64,000 nt of DNA from Glaciecola sp048820975 (GCF_048820975.1 NZ_JBMEUF010000001.1:1116001-1180000); one strand, 5' to 3'. Positions 8,567 to 17,807 are shown, numbered from the stretch's first letter. The notes: generated by a model not told the origin, from the letters alone. Made by a program: numbers and translations.

Positions 8567-10660
8567 TTACTCCCAAGTATAACTAAAGCTTAAGCCAACT
8601 TGTCTTTCTTGGCCAAATTGATAATACGGTTCAACAAAAGCGTATTCATCTCGTGGATCGTTACTAAATCCGCCAAAACCACGTGTATATATATCTCTAT
8701 CAAACACGTTTTTGACCCACAACTGAACGCTATAGCTGCTCGCTGAATATGTCAGCTCAGTATTAACAACCACAGTAAATGGTGAACGCTCGTCATGGCC
8801 ATTTGAGAAACGATGATCGTCTTTAATGTTAGCATCTATAAACCACGTAAACTGTTCATTAATGTCAAATGAAGATGATACATAAGCAGTATACTTAGGC
8901 GCTTGTGCCTGTTCACGCTTATCAATAAAGGTCCCATCTAGCTGTGTATAGTCACTAATAGTGGCGTCAAGATAACCGGCATTAAATTGCATAAGCCACG
9001 CATCGCTTAAATTCCAAGTTGTTGCTAGCTCAATCCCCTGGTTCACGCCCTTGCCTGAATTGCCAATAGCATCTGTAAATGAAGTAATTACTTGACCGTT
9101 TTCATCACTTTCTAAAAACGTTACAAAATCATCTACTTGGGCGTCATCTCGTTTCATATAGAAAAACGTTAAGTTAATGTTCGCCATGTTATCAAATGCG
9201 CTTCCCTTAATACCGGCTTCGTAATTCATATTGTATTCAGGGTCGAAAGACTTGTTCTCTTCACTAAGTCGTGGGTCAATATTAAATCCACCTGCCTTGT
9301 AGCCTCTTGAAATACTGGCAAACACAAAGTTTCCACCTAAGTCATAATCTACACTTAATACGCCAGCGAACAAATTGTCATCTATGCGGGCAACGAAGGC
9401 GTCACTGTCATTAAAGTCGGCTTCGAAATTTTCAGCTCTAGCAGCAAAAGTGACATTCATTTTAGCAGATGCTGGATACACGTATTGACCATAAATCGCC
9501 ATGGTTGATGGTGTGTAGGAACTAAAATAGTCAGCATCGGCATAAGTATAAAAACGAGCTAGGTCTTCTTCTTGATTCGTAATGGACGCACCTAATAAAT
9601 AATTTGCCTCACTACTTGAGTTTGATGACGCAAACTTAAGATCTAAGCCTTGTCGTAGAATTTCACGGTCGTATTGATCAAACGAAGTATAACCGAAAGG
9701 GTGAAACCCCGTGTAAGTCCAATCTTCATCATAAGCGTAGCCTGTGTCTACATCTACTGAATATATGCTTGCCTGAAAACTATGGGATGCAAAATCATGT
9801 GACAATTTTATACTGGCAGCGGTGGCATCTGCATTGTCGAAGCCCGGTGCATCTGACTGCGTGACATTGTCATTATCAAGCGAAAAGGCATCATAGCCAT
9901 TAGCGATATCAAAATGGTAAAAATTAATATCTAGTTGTGTGTCTTTAGCAACACTCACATTAAAAAGTGCACTCGCACTCGTTTCATCAATGCCGTTAGT
10001 GTCATCTCTTCCTAAAAATTCATTTTTTACAAAGCCGTCTGCTTGCGTGTTTTGTATCGCTACGCGAGCATTTACAGAGTCATTTAGCGAATTTGAATAT
10101 ACGCCTGATAAACGGTATTCACCGTATTGCGCAATACCAGCAGAAACCTTCGCGTAAAGTGTATCAGTAGGTTTGTTGCTAACAATTTTAACAATACCAC
10201 CTAAGCTGTTCATGCCTGTAGCCACTGATTGCGGCCCACTTAGCACTTCTACTTGCTGCGCATCAAATATTGTGGCTAACGAACCAATGCCCGAAATATC
10301 AATATCATCAAGTAGCAAGCCTACTGAAGGATTTATGGGTTCGGCAAATTGTGAGCGCTCACCTATTCCTCTAATTTGAATATACTTTCCACGAGATGCC
10401 CCGGCACTGAAATTTAAATTAGGTGTGGTAGCAATTAAATCTTGTAAATGACGTGCTTTACGAGAATTAATTGTGCTTTGGTCAATAACAAGCGCACTTG
10501 TTGGCAACTCTGAAAGCTTACGTTGCGAAATGTCTGCAGTAACTTGAATAACTTCAACTTCGCCAATGTCGTCATTAGACTGTGCATAGGCAGAAGATGC
10601 AACCGTTAAGGCTAAGGCGCTAAAAAGTATTGTTTTTTTGTAAGGTATGTTTTGTGTCAT
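8567..10660 (-). CDS. TonB-dependent outer-membrane receptor, thiamine-regulated
   Basis: Outer-membrane active transporter of 697 residues. A signal peptide ending AYAQ is followed by the TonB-box-like segment EVEVIQVTA (about 33-41), a plug domain (about 48-155, including IRGIGER and GPQSVATGMNSLGGIVKIVS) and a 22-strand barrel. The protein ends in SYTWE rather than the common terminal Phe. The upstream TPP riboswitch and downstream YkoF, PnuT and kinase genes make thiamine or a phosphorylated or precursor form the likely ligand. The ATG at 10660 has an AAGAGA Shine-Dalgarno that lies inside a riboswitch-controlled hairpin. Confidence 0.88.
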   Translation of the reverse strand: MTQNIPYKKTILFSALALTVASSAYAQSNDDIGEVEVIQVTADISQRKLSELPTSALVIDQSTINSRKARHLQDLIATTPNLNFSAGASRGKYIQIRGIGERSQFAEPINPSVGLLLDDIDISGIGSLATIFDAQQVEVLSGPQSVATGMNSLGGIVKIVSNKPTDTLYAKVSAGIAQYGEYRLSGVYSNSLNDSVNARVAIQNTQADGFVKNEFLGRDDTNGIDETSASALFNVSVAKDTQLDINFYHFDIANGYDAFSLDNDNVTQSDAPGFDNADATAASIKLSHDFASHSFQASIYSVDVDTGYAYDEDWTYTGFHPFGYTSFDQYDREILRQGLDLKFASSNSSSEANYLLGASITNQEEDLARFYTYADADYFSSYTPSTMAIYGQYVYPASAKMNVTFAARAENFEADFNDSDAFVARIDDNLFAGVLSVDYDLGGNFVFASISRGYKAGGFNIDPRLSEENKSFDPEYNMNYEAGIKGSAFDNMANINLTFFYMKRDDAQVDDFVTFLESDENGQVITSFTDAIGNSGKGVNQGIELATTWNLSDAWLMQFNAGYLDATISDYTQLDGTFIDKREQAQAPKYTAYVSSSFDINEQFTWFIDANIKDDHRFSNGHDERSPFTVVVNTELTYSASSYSVQLWVKNVFDRDIYTRGFGGFSNDPRDEYAFVEPYYQFGQERQVGLSFSYTWE

Positions 10661-10663
10661 TTA

Positions 10664-10690
10664 GGATCTCTTCAAACTCAGAAAAGATCC
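10664..10690 (-). promoter_or_regulatory. Riboswitch expression platform: hairpin sequestering the Shine-Dalgarno
   Basis: On the minus strand GGATCTTTTC (10690-10681) can pair with GAAGAGATCC (10673-10664) with one mismatch, hiding the AAGAGA ribosome binding site of the receptor gene. The bases CCGGATC (10692-10686) are alternatively complementary to GATCCGG inside the TPP aptamer (10750-10744). The two pairings exclude each other, as expected for a translational off switch when TPP binds. Confidence 0.7.
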
Positions 10691-10720
10691 GGTGCATCGC
10701 GGCAGGTAAAAGGCAGATTT

Positions 10721-10803
10721 GGCCATTCCTACGCCGGTACTAACCGGATCAGGTAACTAAGGGTTCTGTGTAGTCTCAGCGAAATAAATCGCACCCCTTG
10801 GCT
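10721..10803 (-). promoter_or_regulatory. TPP riboswitch (THI element)
   Basis: Read on the minus strand, the conserved THI core is complete: GGGGTGC, then GCTGAGA, then ACCC, ACCTGATCCGGTTAGTACC and GGCGTAGGAA. The closing P1 helix is GCCA with TGGC. It lies about 60 bases upstream of the TonB-dependent receptor start, so intracellular TPP should repress the whole thiamine-salvage operon. Confidence 0.95.
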
Positions 10804-10834
10804 CGTTGCATTGCTTAATATGCAGTGCGCCGCA

Positions 10835-10862
10835 ATAGTATCACCTTAAAGTACTTTGGCAA
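10835..10862 (-). promoter_or_regulatory. Candidate sigma-70 promoter of the thiamine operon
   Basis: On the minus strand the -35 TTGCCA (10862-10857) and the -10 TACTAT (10840-10835) are separated by 16 bases. Transcription would start near 10828, just ahead of the riboswitch aptamer, which is the position expected for the leader. Confidence 0.6.
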
Positions 10863-10881
10863 GATGTTGATTCTATTTATT

Positions 10882-11301
10882 TTATTCTTTGCGTAAATTA
10901 AGAGAAATCAGTTCATCTTGCGTTTGCTTAGCTAACATCTCCATACTTTTCCCATGAGGAACCGGCATACGTGTATCGGGGTCTACTACTACAAATACGA
11001 TGTCATCGGCTAGGCAAATCGTTTTTTTGGTAGCCTTATTACGCACTAAGCAAGTAACCGTAATAGAAGTTCTGCCCACCTTTTTAGTAGCCAATCCAAA
11101 TTCAACAATATCACCTTGTATAGCGGGTGCTTCAAATGAAATTTCACCGATATGCTTAGTGACTAAAAAGTTGGTATCGAGCTGACAAATAGCAAAAATA
11201 GCGGCTTCTTCGTCAATCCATTCTAATGCTCGCCCACCGAATAAAGCGTTCGCGTAATTTAAGTCATTGGGCATAACTAATCTACGAGATAAAAAATGCA
11301 T
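10882..11301 (-). CDS. Acyl-CoA thioesterase, hotdog fold (YciA-like)
   Basis: Cytoplasmic hotdog-fold thioesterase of 139 residues that hydrolyses acyl-CoA to free acid and CoA. The segment MPNDLNYANALFGGRALEWIDEEAA contains the catalytic Asn and Asp region of the YciA/BACH group, and FEAPAIQGDIVEFG and VGRTSITV fit the following strands. The length is typical. It is divergent from tmcA across about 100 bases and is not part of the thiamine operon, whose promoter begins just after its stop. Substrate chain length cannot be told. Confidence 0.82.
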   Translation of the reverse strand: MHFLSRRLVMPNDLNYANALFGGRALEWIDEEAAIFAICQLDTNFLVTKHIGEISFEAPAIQGDIVEFGLATKKVGRTSITVTCLVRNKATKKTICLADDIVFVVVDPDTRMPVPHGKSMEMLAKQTQDELISLNLRKE

Positions 11302-11402
11302 AATTTGAATATATCCTTGTATGATATGGCAATTGGAAAATAGGGCTTAGGTAATAAGCTTAGTACATTAGGTATCGGAACATGGCAGGTAAAATATAAA
11401 AA

Positions 11403-13535
11403 ATGTCTATTTGTGAATTCACACTATGGTTAAAAAAATATCGCCAAAGCCCACATCACAGAACATTAGTTAACCTATCCTTACCTGACAAAGAGGCGGC
11501 ACTATACCTGAATTGCGTGGCAGAGCAATATTCAAACATTGTACTTTTCTCTACGACCTATTCTACTGAACTACTCAAGCAAGTGCCAATAGAAGCATGC
11601 CCGCAACATCAAATAAAACAACACTTGGGTACGCAGCTTGATGCCATTGTGTTTGACGCTCGCCAAGGCATTGATTTAACTGCGCTCTATAGTGCTACCG
11701 GGCTAGTTAGACATGCTGGAATAATTATTGTTTTATGTCCATTAAATATGCCTAACAAGCCTGAAGAATATAAACCTATCCCTTTTAGCTATGGGGATGA
11801 ACATACCCAAGCAAATTTTCTACGCAAATATTACCAATCATTACTTGTTGCAGATTTGCCATTGATTGAACAAGAACGTTGTTATTTACCGGCACCTGTA
11901 GAAATTACTAAACGCATAGTTAAAAGTGACAACACTGATATTCTTTTGTCTGATGAGCAGGAAAAGATCAGAAGAGAAATTATTGAACATGTTGGCAGTG
12001 AATGTAAGCACGTTATTTTAGGTAGCCGCGGCAGAGGTAAATCAACACTTTTAGGTAACATTGCATTTAATATTCAACATCATTTAGGCTATGAAGTAAT
12101 TGTTAGTGCACCAAATAAACGCCAAATTGATGCAATGCAGAATCACTATAACGCGCTTATTGAAAATGCCAATCTGCCTAATCAAACTTTACATTTTATT
12201 CCGCCCGATCAATGCTGCGACTTAGCAAGTAAGCAATACGTATTAATAGTTGATGAAATGGCGTCTATAGCACCGGCTTTATTACGCGCTATGCTGGTTA
12301 ATTATAAAACCGTTATTCTAGCTGGCACAACCGCGGGTTATGAAGGCAGTGGGCAAGGCTTCATCCAGCGTTTACTTCCGCAAGTTAACAGTATTTATGA
12401 TACAAAAATTCATCGACTGCATCGGCCTTTTAGGTGGTTGGAAAATGATCCCATTGAGACATATTTTGATCAATTACTTTGCGCCGCTCCAAAGGCCACA
12501 CCTGACATCACTTCCCAAAATGCTGGCAATAACGCTGTTAAATTTGAAGCGCATAAAACACAGTTTACTTGGATTGATAAACAACAATTAGTCAACAATG
12601 AGCATTTGTATTGTGCCGTGTTCGGTCTATTACAATCAGCGCATTACCAAACAACGCCAAACGATATTGTGCGTATACTTGATTCATCTGACCATATTGT
12701 AGGGCTTACAAGCGCTTTTATTGATAATCAATTAATAGTAATAGGTGCTGTCGTTGCGATTATAGAAGGCGGTGAAGTTTTACAAGCATTATCAACAGAA
12801 ATTAGCCTAGGTAATCGGCGTGTACAGGGGCAGTTAACACCGCAGAGTTTAGCCTTATTGTTACAAGATGAAGCGTACGCCACTATGCGTTACTTAAGAA
12901 TCACTAGAATTGCTGTATTACACACCTATCGAAATTGCCAAGTAGGGACTCAAATGCTACGTGAATGCTTAGCGTATGCTAAAAACAAACATATTGATTG
13001 GGTATCGAGCTCATTTGGTTTAAATGAAGAACTGCTAAATTTTTGGAGAAAATCAGAATTTACCCTTTCCAAGATTGGTAATCGCACCGATACTGCAAGT
13101 GGCACAAATAGTGTGATTGTAGTGAAGCAAGTTACCAAAACCTCGGCACATTATTTGAAGCTTATTCAGGCGAAATTACATATAGATACGCAGTTCTACG
13201 CATTTTTATACTCAAGTACAAAGCAGACGAAGCAAGAAGAAAATTATTTAAGGCTGTTATCAAGCCCCCTAGTAAAAAAGGAATTAACTAATCTAGTCAA
13301 TATTTTAAACAGCGAAGAGTACATTTCCATTATTCAAAAAATTATGCAAAACCTTTTACAGGGTAGAGTCCGTTTTGAACAAGCTAGTTCAGCTGTTTTA
13401 GCTTTTGCGTTAAAAGACAAAGAAAATAACAATCTAGCTACCATCCCGCAGAAGCTTGTTCAATATAACAAAAAGGGACAACACAAATCAGATAAGCTAC
13501 AAGTAGAAAAAGAAATACTTCACTTGTTAAATTAA
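11403..13535 (+). CDS. tmcA: tRNA(Met) cytidine acetyltransferase
   Basis: ATP-dependent RNA helicase-like acetyltransferase that makes N4-acetylcytidine at the wobble base of elongator tRNA-Met. Its 710 residues compare with about 670 in E. coli. Domains in order: an N-terminal DUF1726 region (1-150), a helicase core with Walker A GSRGRGKST (about 202-210) and Walker B IVDEMAS, a GNAT domain with VLHTYRNCQVGTQMLRECL and FGLNEELLNFW, and a C-terminal tRNA-binding tail. The ATG at 11403 has only a weak AGG element upstream. The gene ends at a strong terminator shared with the convergent TonB2 operon. Confidence 0.93.
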   Translation: MSICEFTLWLKKYRQSPHHRTLVNLSLPDKEAALYLNCVAEQYSNIVLFSTTYSTELLKQVPIEACPQHQIKQHLGTQLDAIVFDARQGIDLTALYSATGLVRHAGIIIVLCPLNMPNKPEEYKPIPFSYGDEHTQANFLRKYYQSLLVADLPLIEQERCYLPAPVEITKRIVKSDNTDILLSDEQEKIRREIIEHVGSECKHVILGSRGRGKSTLLGNIAFNIQHHLGYEVIVSAPNKRQIDAMQNHYNALIENANLPNQTLHFIPPDQCCDLASKQYVLIVDEMASIAPALLRAMLVNYKTVILAGTTAGYEGSGQGFIQRLLPQVNSIYDTKIHRLHRPFRWLENDPIETYFDQLLCAAPKATPDITSQNAGNNAVKFEAHKTQFTWIDKQQLVNNEHLYCAVFGLLQSAHYQTTPNDIVRILDSSDHIVGLTSAFIDNQLIVIGAVVAIIEGGEVLQALSTEISLGNRRVQGQLTPQSLALLLQDEAYATMRYLRITRIAVLHTYRNCQVGTQMLRECLAYAKNKHIDWVSSSFGLNEELLNFWRKSEFTLSKIGNRTDTASGTNSVIVVKQVTKTSAHYLKLIQAKLHIDTQFYAFLYSSTKQTKQEENYLRLLSSPLVKKELTNLVNILNSEEYISIIQKIMQNLLQGRVRFEQASSAVLAFALKDKENNNLATIPQKLVQYNKKGQHKSDKLQVEKEILHLLN

Positions 13536-13550
13536 AATCTTCATAGGCAA

Positions 13551-13582
13551 TAAAAAAGCCCGCTATAGTAGCGGGCTTTTTA
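13551..13582. terminator. Bidirectional intrinsic terminator, tmcA / TonB2 operon
   Basis: The stem AAAAAGCCCGCTA (13553-13565) pairs with TAGCGGGCTTTTT (13569-13581) around a 3-base loop, with A and T tracts on the two sides. It serves both convergent transcripts. Confidence 0.92.
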
Positions 13583-13596
13583 TTTAAGAAATTAAC

Positions 13597-14883
13597 TTAA
13601 ATCTTAATTCCACGATTGTCAGCTTTACCTTTGATGTAAGGTAACCATGCATTCGCTGAACGGCGTAAAGAAGGATCTTTCATAGCTTCACGTGCATGCA
13701 CGTTAGCTTGACGGAAATCACCGTCATAGAAATACGCTTGCATTAATGCATAATGCACACTTCCCTGCTCTTCGCTTCTATTTTCTAAAGAATTCTTAAG
13801 TGCTCTAATTGCACCTTTATAATCTTCAGCATCAAGAAGCATTACACCTTGTTTTTCGTAATACTCTTCAGAAGGTTCTTTCTGAGCGGCTTGACCGTAA
13901 TACTTGGCGGCTTCTTTAAATTCACGCGCTTGACGATAAACACCAGCTAAGCCAGCTAAATCATCAGCGTCTGTATCTAACAAACCTTCTTCCATGTACT
14001 TTCTAGTCAACTCAGCTGACTTCCAAGGAATATCTTGAGCAGCATATAGTTGTGCCATTGATCTGAATTCAGACTTTTTAGACAAGAAACCTTGTCTGTA
14101 AGCTAGTTCAAATGTAGCCAATGCTGAGGAATAATCTTCAACCAACATGTAGAAGAAACCAAGACGTGACCAGTATTCTTTTTCTTCAGGGAATAATTCA
14201 ACTAAAATTTCCCCTGTTGAAACTGCGCCTTTATAGTTTTTCGTTTCATGATAAGCATTGATTTTTAAGTTATATGGATTTTTGCTAGGTTCTTCATACA
14301 AGCTTATTGCTTTGTCTGCAGCATCTAGCACTTTATCGTATTCTTTAGTTTCAGTGTAAACCTTGGCAATTTTAGTCCAGGTGTCACCGTCTTCTTTACA
14401 CGTAAATTCCATCCACTTTTTATACCAAACTACCGCTTTTTCATATTTTTCTTCTTGTAGTGACAAGTCACCCACAAGTTTCAATATATCAGCTTGGTCT
14501 TTATCGTTTAGTTCGTTGCGCGAAGCAGCCGATTCTAGCAATGAAAGCGCTTCGTCTTGTTTACCTTCTTCAGCAACTAATAATTGGCCAAGAAAACGTT
14601 CAACAGTTGATTTGTCAAACGGTTCTTTTGCATCAATATCACGTAGCATAGTCATAGCTTGAGCTACGCGTGATTTTTCTTCCAACTCTTCGTTTAAGTA
14701 AACTTCGTAAGCGGCTTGTAGCTTTTTACCGGCACGCTCACCTAATAATTTAGTCTTTGGTTTTTCATAACCAGGACAAACTATTGGAGATGATTGCTGT
14801 GAAAACGCTAGACTTGAATAAGAAGTCATTGCCAACATGCTAGTCGCTACTAATATTTTATTAATTTTAGTCATTCTATTCAT
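13597..14883 (-). CDS. Periplasmic TPR-repeat protein of the TonB2 operon
   Basis: Protein of 428 residues with a signal peptide (MNRMTKINKILVATSMLAM to about residue 28, ending SLAFSQQ) and a chain of tetratricopeptide repeats, for example YEKAVVWYKKW, YDKVLDAADKAISLY, YSSALATFELAYRQG, FKEAAKYYGQAA and YKGAIRALKNSLEN. It is the last gene of the TonB2 operon, 9 bases after tonB. TPR proteins accompany TtpC-type TonB systems in Vibrio and Alteromonadales. A scaffold role between TonB2 and receptors is inferred; no enzyme motif is present. Confidence 0.85.
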   Translation of the reverse strand: MNRMTKINKILVATSMLAMTSYSSLAFSQQSSPIVCPGYEKPKTKLLGERAGKKLQAAYEVYLNEELEEKSRVAQAMTMLRDIDAKEPFDKSTVERFLGQLLVAEEGKQDEALSLLESAASRNELNDKDQADILKLVGDLSLQEEKYEKAVVWYKKWMEFTCKEDGDTWTKIAKVYTETKEYDKVLDAADKAISLYEEPSKNPYNLKINAYHETKNYKGAVSTGEILVELFPEEKEYWSRLGFFYMLVEDYSSALATFELAYRQGFLSKKSEFRSMAQLYAAQDIPWKSAELTRKYMEEGLLDTDADDLAGLAGVYRQAREFKEAAKYYGQAAQKEPSEEYYEKQGVMLLDAEDYKGAIRALKNSLENRSEEQGSVHYALMQAYFYDGDFRQANVHAREAMKDPSLRRSANAWLPYIKGKADNRGIKI

Positions 14884-14892
14884 GGGTAATAA

Positions 14893-15504
14893 TTATCCGT
14901 TATCCAAAGTGAAATCTAGTCTAACCTTAAGGCCAGGTTGTCTGATAGCTACGCCATCTTCAACTTTAGGCTTGTATTTCCACTTACGTAAAGCTCGTTT
15001 TGCTTCACGGTCAAAAATACGCTTAGGGTCAGCATCAATTACTTCTACATCTTCAACGCCACCAACTTCGTTAATAGTAAATGAAAGTTGAACCCAACCT
15101 TCTTTACCATCACGAGCTGCTTCAGGTGGATACTTAGGGTCAATACGGAAGATAGGTGTAGCTTCACCATCTTGCATTGCTCCAATTCCACCAATGTTTA
15201 CACCAACCGCACCTGTATCAACAGATGGGATGTTTAAACTAAAGCCAGTCATGTCAGGTTCCGAAGTGTCTGGTTCAACAACTTCAACCTTTGGTGGCTC
15301 TTGTGGCGGCGGCGGTGGCGGTGGCGGAGTACGCACTCGCGTGTTCGTCGCTTCGTCAGGCTCTTGCATTATAATGTTGATAACAGGCGGTGGTGGTGGC
15401 TGTTCGCCAGGCTCACCGGTATTTTCAACTAATTTAGCCATTATATAAAATAAACCAAATGCTACTGCAGCGCCTAATATGATAGATCCAATCAATCTCA
15501 ACAT
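14893..15504 (-). CDS. tonB2: TonB2-type energy transducer
   Basis: Inner-membrane-anchored periplasmic protein of 203 residues. One N-terminal membrane helix (about 4-25) is followed by proline-rich stretches (PPPPP near 36; eight prolines near 60) that span the periplasm, and a C-terminal TonB domain with DPKYPPEAARDGKEGWVQL and ALRKWKYKPKVEDG. The YP motif contacts receptor TonB boxes. The short periplasmic linker is typical of TonB2 proteins. It follows exbD by 2 bases. It is a candidate energiser of the thiamine-regulated receptor in this window, but that link is inferred. Confidence 0.93.
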   Translation of the reverse strand: MLRLIGSIILGAAVAFGLFYIMAKLVENTGEPGEQPPPPPVINIIMQEPDEATNTRVRTPPPPPPPPQEPPKVEVVEPDTSEPDMTGFSLNIPSVDTGAVGVNIGGIGAMQDGEATPIFRIDPKYPPEAARDGKEGWVQLSFTINEVGGVEDVEVIDADPKRIFDREAKRALRKWKYKPKVEDGVAIRQPGLKVRLDFTLDNG

Positions 15505-15506
15505 AG

Positions 15507-15905
15507 TTATTCCCTCACTGCTATAGCTACGGCATCTACACCCGCTGCTTTCACTTGGTCCATTACTTGAATAACCACACCGTGTTTTGCTTTTTCATCA
15601 GCTTGGATGAAAACCGCATCGGTAGGTTGTTCTAGTAGCAATTTCTCAAGGTTTGCGCGTACAGACTCAACTGATATTTCGCGGCGGTCAATCCACACAT
15701 CACCATCTTCAGTTACCGCAATAAATATATTTGCGTTTTTAAATTTGGTAGCGGTTTGACCTTCTGGTTTAAATACATCAACACCAGCTTGCTTAACAAA
15801 TACAGTTGTTACAATGAAGAAAATCAGCATGATAAACACGATGTCTAGCATCGGCGTCATGTCAATTGCTGCATCTTCTTCTTCTTCTCTAACTTTACGT
15901 CCCAT
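15507..15905 (-). CDS. exbD2: ExbD-type proton channel subunit of the TonB2 system
   Basis: Protein of 132 residues with a cytoplasmic N-terminus, one membrane helix (about 19-39, LDIVFIMLIFFIVTTVF) and a periplasmic domain. The helix carries Asp21 in DMTPMLDIVF, the conserved proton-binding residue of ExbD/TolR. The periplasmic part contains VFIQADEKAKHGVVIQVMD, the family consensus. It lies between exbB and tonB with 11 and 2 base gaps. Confidence 0.94.
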   Translation of the reverse strand: MGRKVREEEEDAAIDMTPMLDIVFIMLIFFIVTTVFVKQAGVDVFKPEGQTATKFKNANIFIAVTEDGDVWIDRREISVESVRANLEKLLLEQPTDAVFIQADEKAKHGVVIQVMDQVKAAGVDAVAIAVRE

Positions 15906-15916
15906 AACAACCTCGC

Positions 15917-16441
15917 TTAATGATGTGGAAGACTATCTACTAACTTTTCTTTCAGGACTTTTGCTTTCGCTTCAAGGCGAGAACTAAAGAACAATCCAGA
16001 TAAAGCTGCAACCATTCCTGCCATAGTAGGGATTGTTGCCATAGAGATACCACCAGCCATCAATCTAGGGTTACCAGTACCTTGGGTTGCCATGGTTTCA
16101 AATACACCAATCATTCCCGTTACTGTACCTAATAATCCTATTAGAGGGCACATTGCGACTAAAGTTCTGATAATTAACAGTCTAGCTGTTAATCCATCAT
16201 TAGCTTCCGAAATCCATGCGTCACGAATTCTATGCGCATACCAAGAGGTAGTGTCGGTTCTAGCATCCCAATCAGAAATAATTTTATTTCTGATTTTTGG
16301 AAATACCGACGTTAAATACCAATAACGCTCAATCATTAAAGCCCACATTAGAAAGAGCGCGGCAGCAACGAAATAAAGAACGTCACCACCGGTTGCGATG
16401 AATTCCCTGACAGATTCCCATAATCCGACTAGGGTCAACAT
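15917..16441 (-). CDS. exbB2: ExbB-type proton channel subunit of the TonB2 system
   Basis: MotA/TolQ/ExbB family membrane protein. The chosen ATG at 16441 starts MLTLVGLWESVREFI one base after the stop of the upstream gene and has GGAG about 10 bases upstream, giving 174 residues. A start 54 bases further out would overlap the previous gene and add an unlikely basic leader. Three membrane helices are visible (about 19-36, 100-125 and 140-160), including the LIGLLGTVTGMIGVFETM channel helix. It forms the proton-driven motor with ExbD. Confidence 0.93.
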   Translation of the reverse strand: MLTLVGLWESVREFIATGGDVLYFVAAALFLMWALMIERYWYLTSVFPKIRNKIISDWDARTDTTSWYAHRIRDAWISEANDGLTARLLIIRTLVAMCPLIGLLGTVTGMIGVFETMATQGTGNPRLMAGGISMATIPTMAGMVAALSGLFFSSRLEAKAKVLKEKLVDSLPHH

Positions 16442-16442
16442 A

Positions 16443-17801
16443 TTATACTTTCTCCGTCTCAGCGTGTGATGCAATAACGCCCGCTGTTTGCTCATCTAAG
16501 ATGTGCACGATAGATTTGCTACGACCAGCAACAATGCTGTGCATTAGGATAAGAGGTAATGCTGCAATAATACCCTGTGCCGTTGTAACGAGAGCCATTG
16601 AAATTGAACCAGCCATGATTCTTGGGTCGCCTGTACCGAACAAAGTAATTTGTTGGAAGGTAGCGATCATACCAAGTACCGTACCTAGTAGACCTAGTAA
16701 CGGAGCAATAGCGGCAAAAATCTTGATGATGTTAATACCAGACTCAATGCTTGGTAGTTCTTTAAGAATAGCTTCATCAAGCTTAAGCTCAAGGCTTTCT
16801 GTATCAGCTTTTTTATTTGCATGATAAACAGTTAAGATACGACCCAATGGGTTAGAGCTTGACGGGTTGTCAATGCTGTTAAGCTGTGAACGCATTTTTC
16901 CGCCAACCATAGTAAGTTGGATGATTTTAAATACACCAATCAATAAACCAATGATCAACATACCAGTGATGATATAACCAACAATACCACCCGCGTGATA
17001 GCGGTCAGACAATGTTGCTTTTTGCTTGAACAAGTTCAAGATAGCACCACGTGATGGATCTACATAAGCAGCAACGAAACCGTCAGTTGCATCACGTAGG
17101 TCTTGTACAGAAGCAACCTGATAACCTTCTGGTTGACGACCTAGCGGCTGAATAGTTTTACTTGCGTCATCATATACTAAGTAACCTTCTTCACCGATTA
17201 AGTTGAACGTACCAATACGTAAAACTTCTTCAGTGCGAGTACCACCAGTAAGGTCAACAACCTCAGCAGTAAACTTAGCGATTTGGCCTGATTCAGTCAT
17301 TTCAGTTTGCATAGAAATCCAAAGCTCTTCTAGTTCACGAATATTCGGTAAACCTTTAGAGTCTTGAGACATTTCAGCTAGGAACTGTTCACGACCTGGA
17401 AATTGAGCACTTACAATTGAAGTTGAGATAGTACCGTAAGCATCTGCAGACGCTTGACGTACAACACCAAACATTTCACCTAAAGTACCTGAAGCTTGGT
17501 CAAGTTCAACTTCTTTATCTACTATAGTTTGTTCGTTAGTAGAAAAAGATGCCTGTAGGCGCTCACCACGTTGCTCTTCAGCACGAAGTTGGCCTTGCGC
17601 TTTACGTAATAAAGCTTGTTTATCAGCGCGCTCACTTTGAAATTCAGCTTCGCGTTGCTTGTTAACTCGTGCTTCAGAAACACGGTCTTTTTTAACTTGT
17701 TGTAGTAGTTCTTGCAAACTTGCTGGTGCTTGTGCGTTGGCAAAACTTGCCATCAAAGCAACAGAAGCAGTTGCGAAAATTGCTTTTATTGTTGTTTTCA
17801 T
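16443..17801 (-). CDS. ttpC: TtpC-like extended ExbB-family protein
   Basis: Protein of 452 residues. A signal peptide (MKTTIKAIFATASVALMAS, ending ANA) leads to a long periplasmic region with a coiled coil (about 35-105, rich in QREAEFQSER and KAQGQLRAEEQRGER). A MotA/TolQ/ExbB channel domain follows, with helices near 270-292, 355-380 and 400-420, including LLGLLGTVLGMIATFQQ. This is the architecture of TtpC, the fourth component needed by TonB2 systems in Vibrio. It lies 6 bases after the DUF3450 gene and 1 base before exbB2. Confidence 0.88.
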   Translation of the reverse strand: MKTTIKAIFATASVALMASFANAQAPASLQELLQQVKKDRVSEARVNKQREAEFQSERADKQALLRKAQGQLRAEEQRGERLQASFSTNEQTIVDKEVELDQASGTLGEMFGVVRQASADAYGTISTSIVSAQFPGREQFLAEMSQDSKGLPNIRELEELWISMQTEMTESGQIAKFTAEVVDLTGGTRTEEVLRIGTFNLIGEEGYLVYDDASKTIQPLGRQPEGYQVASVQDLRDATDGFVAAYVDPSRGAILNLFKQKATLSDRYHAGGIVGYIITGMLIIGLLIGVFKIIQLTMVGGKMRSQLNSIDNPSSSNPLGRILTVYHANKKADTESLELKLDEAILKELPSIESGINIIKIFAAIAPLLGLLGTVLGMIATFQQITLFGTGDPRIMAGSISMALVTTAQGIIAALPLILMHSIVAGRSKSIVHILDEQTAGVIASHAETEKV

Positions 17802-17807
17802 TAACGA

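Noticed and set aside
15194..15448. Glycine-rich open frame on the plus strand
   Set aside because: The glycine runs are the complement of the proline stretches of TonB.
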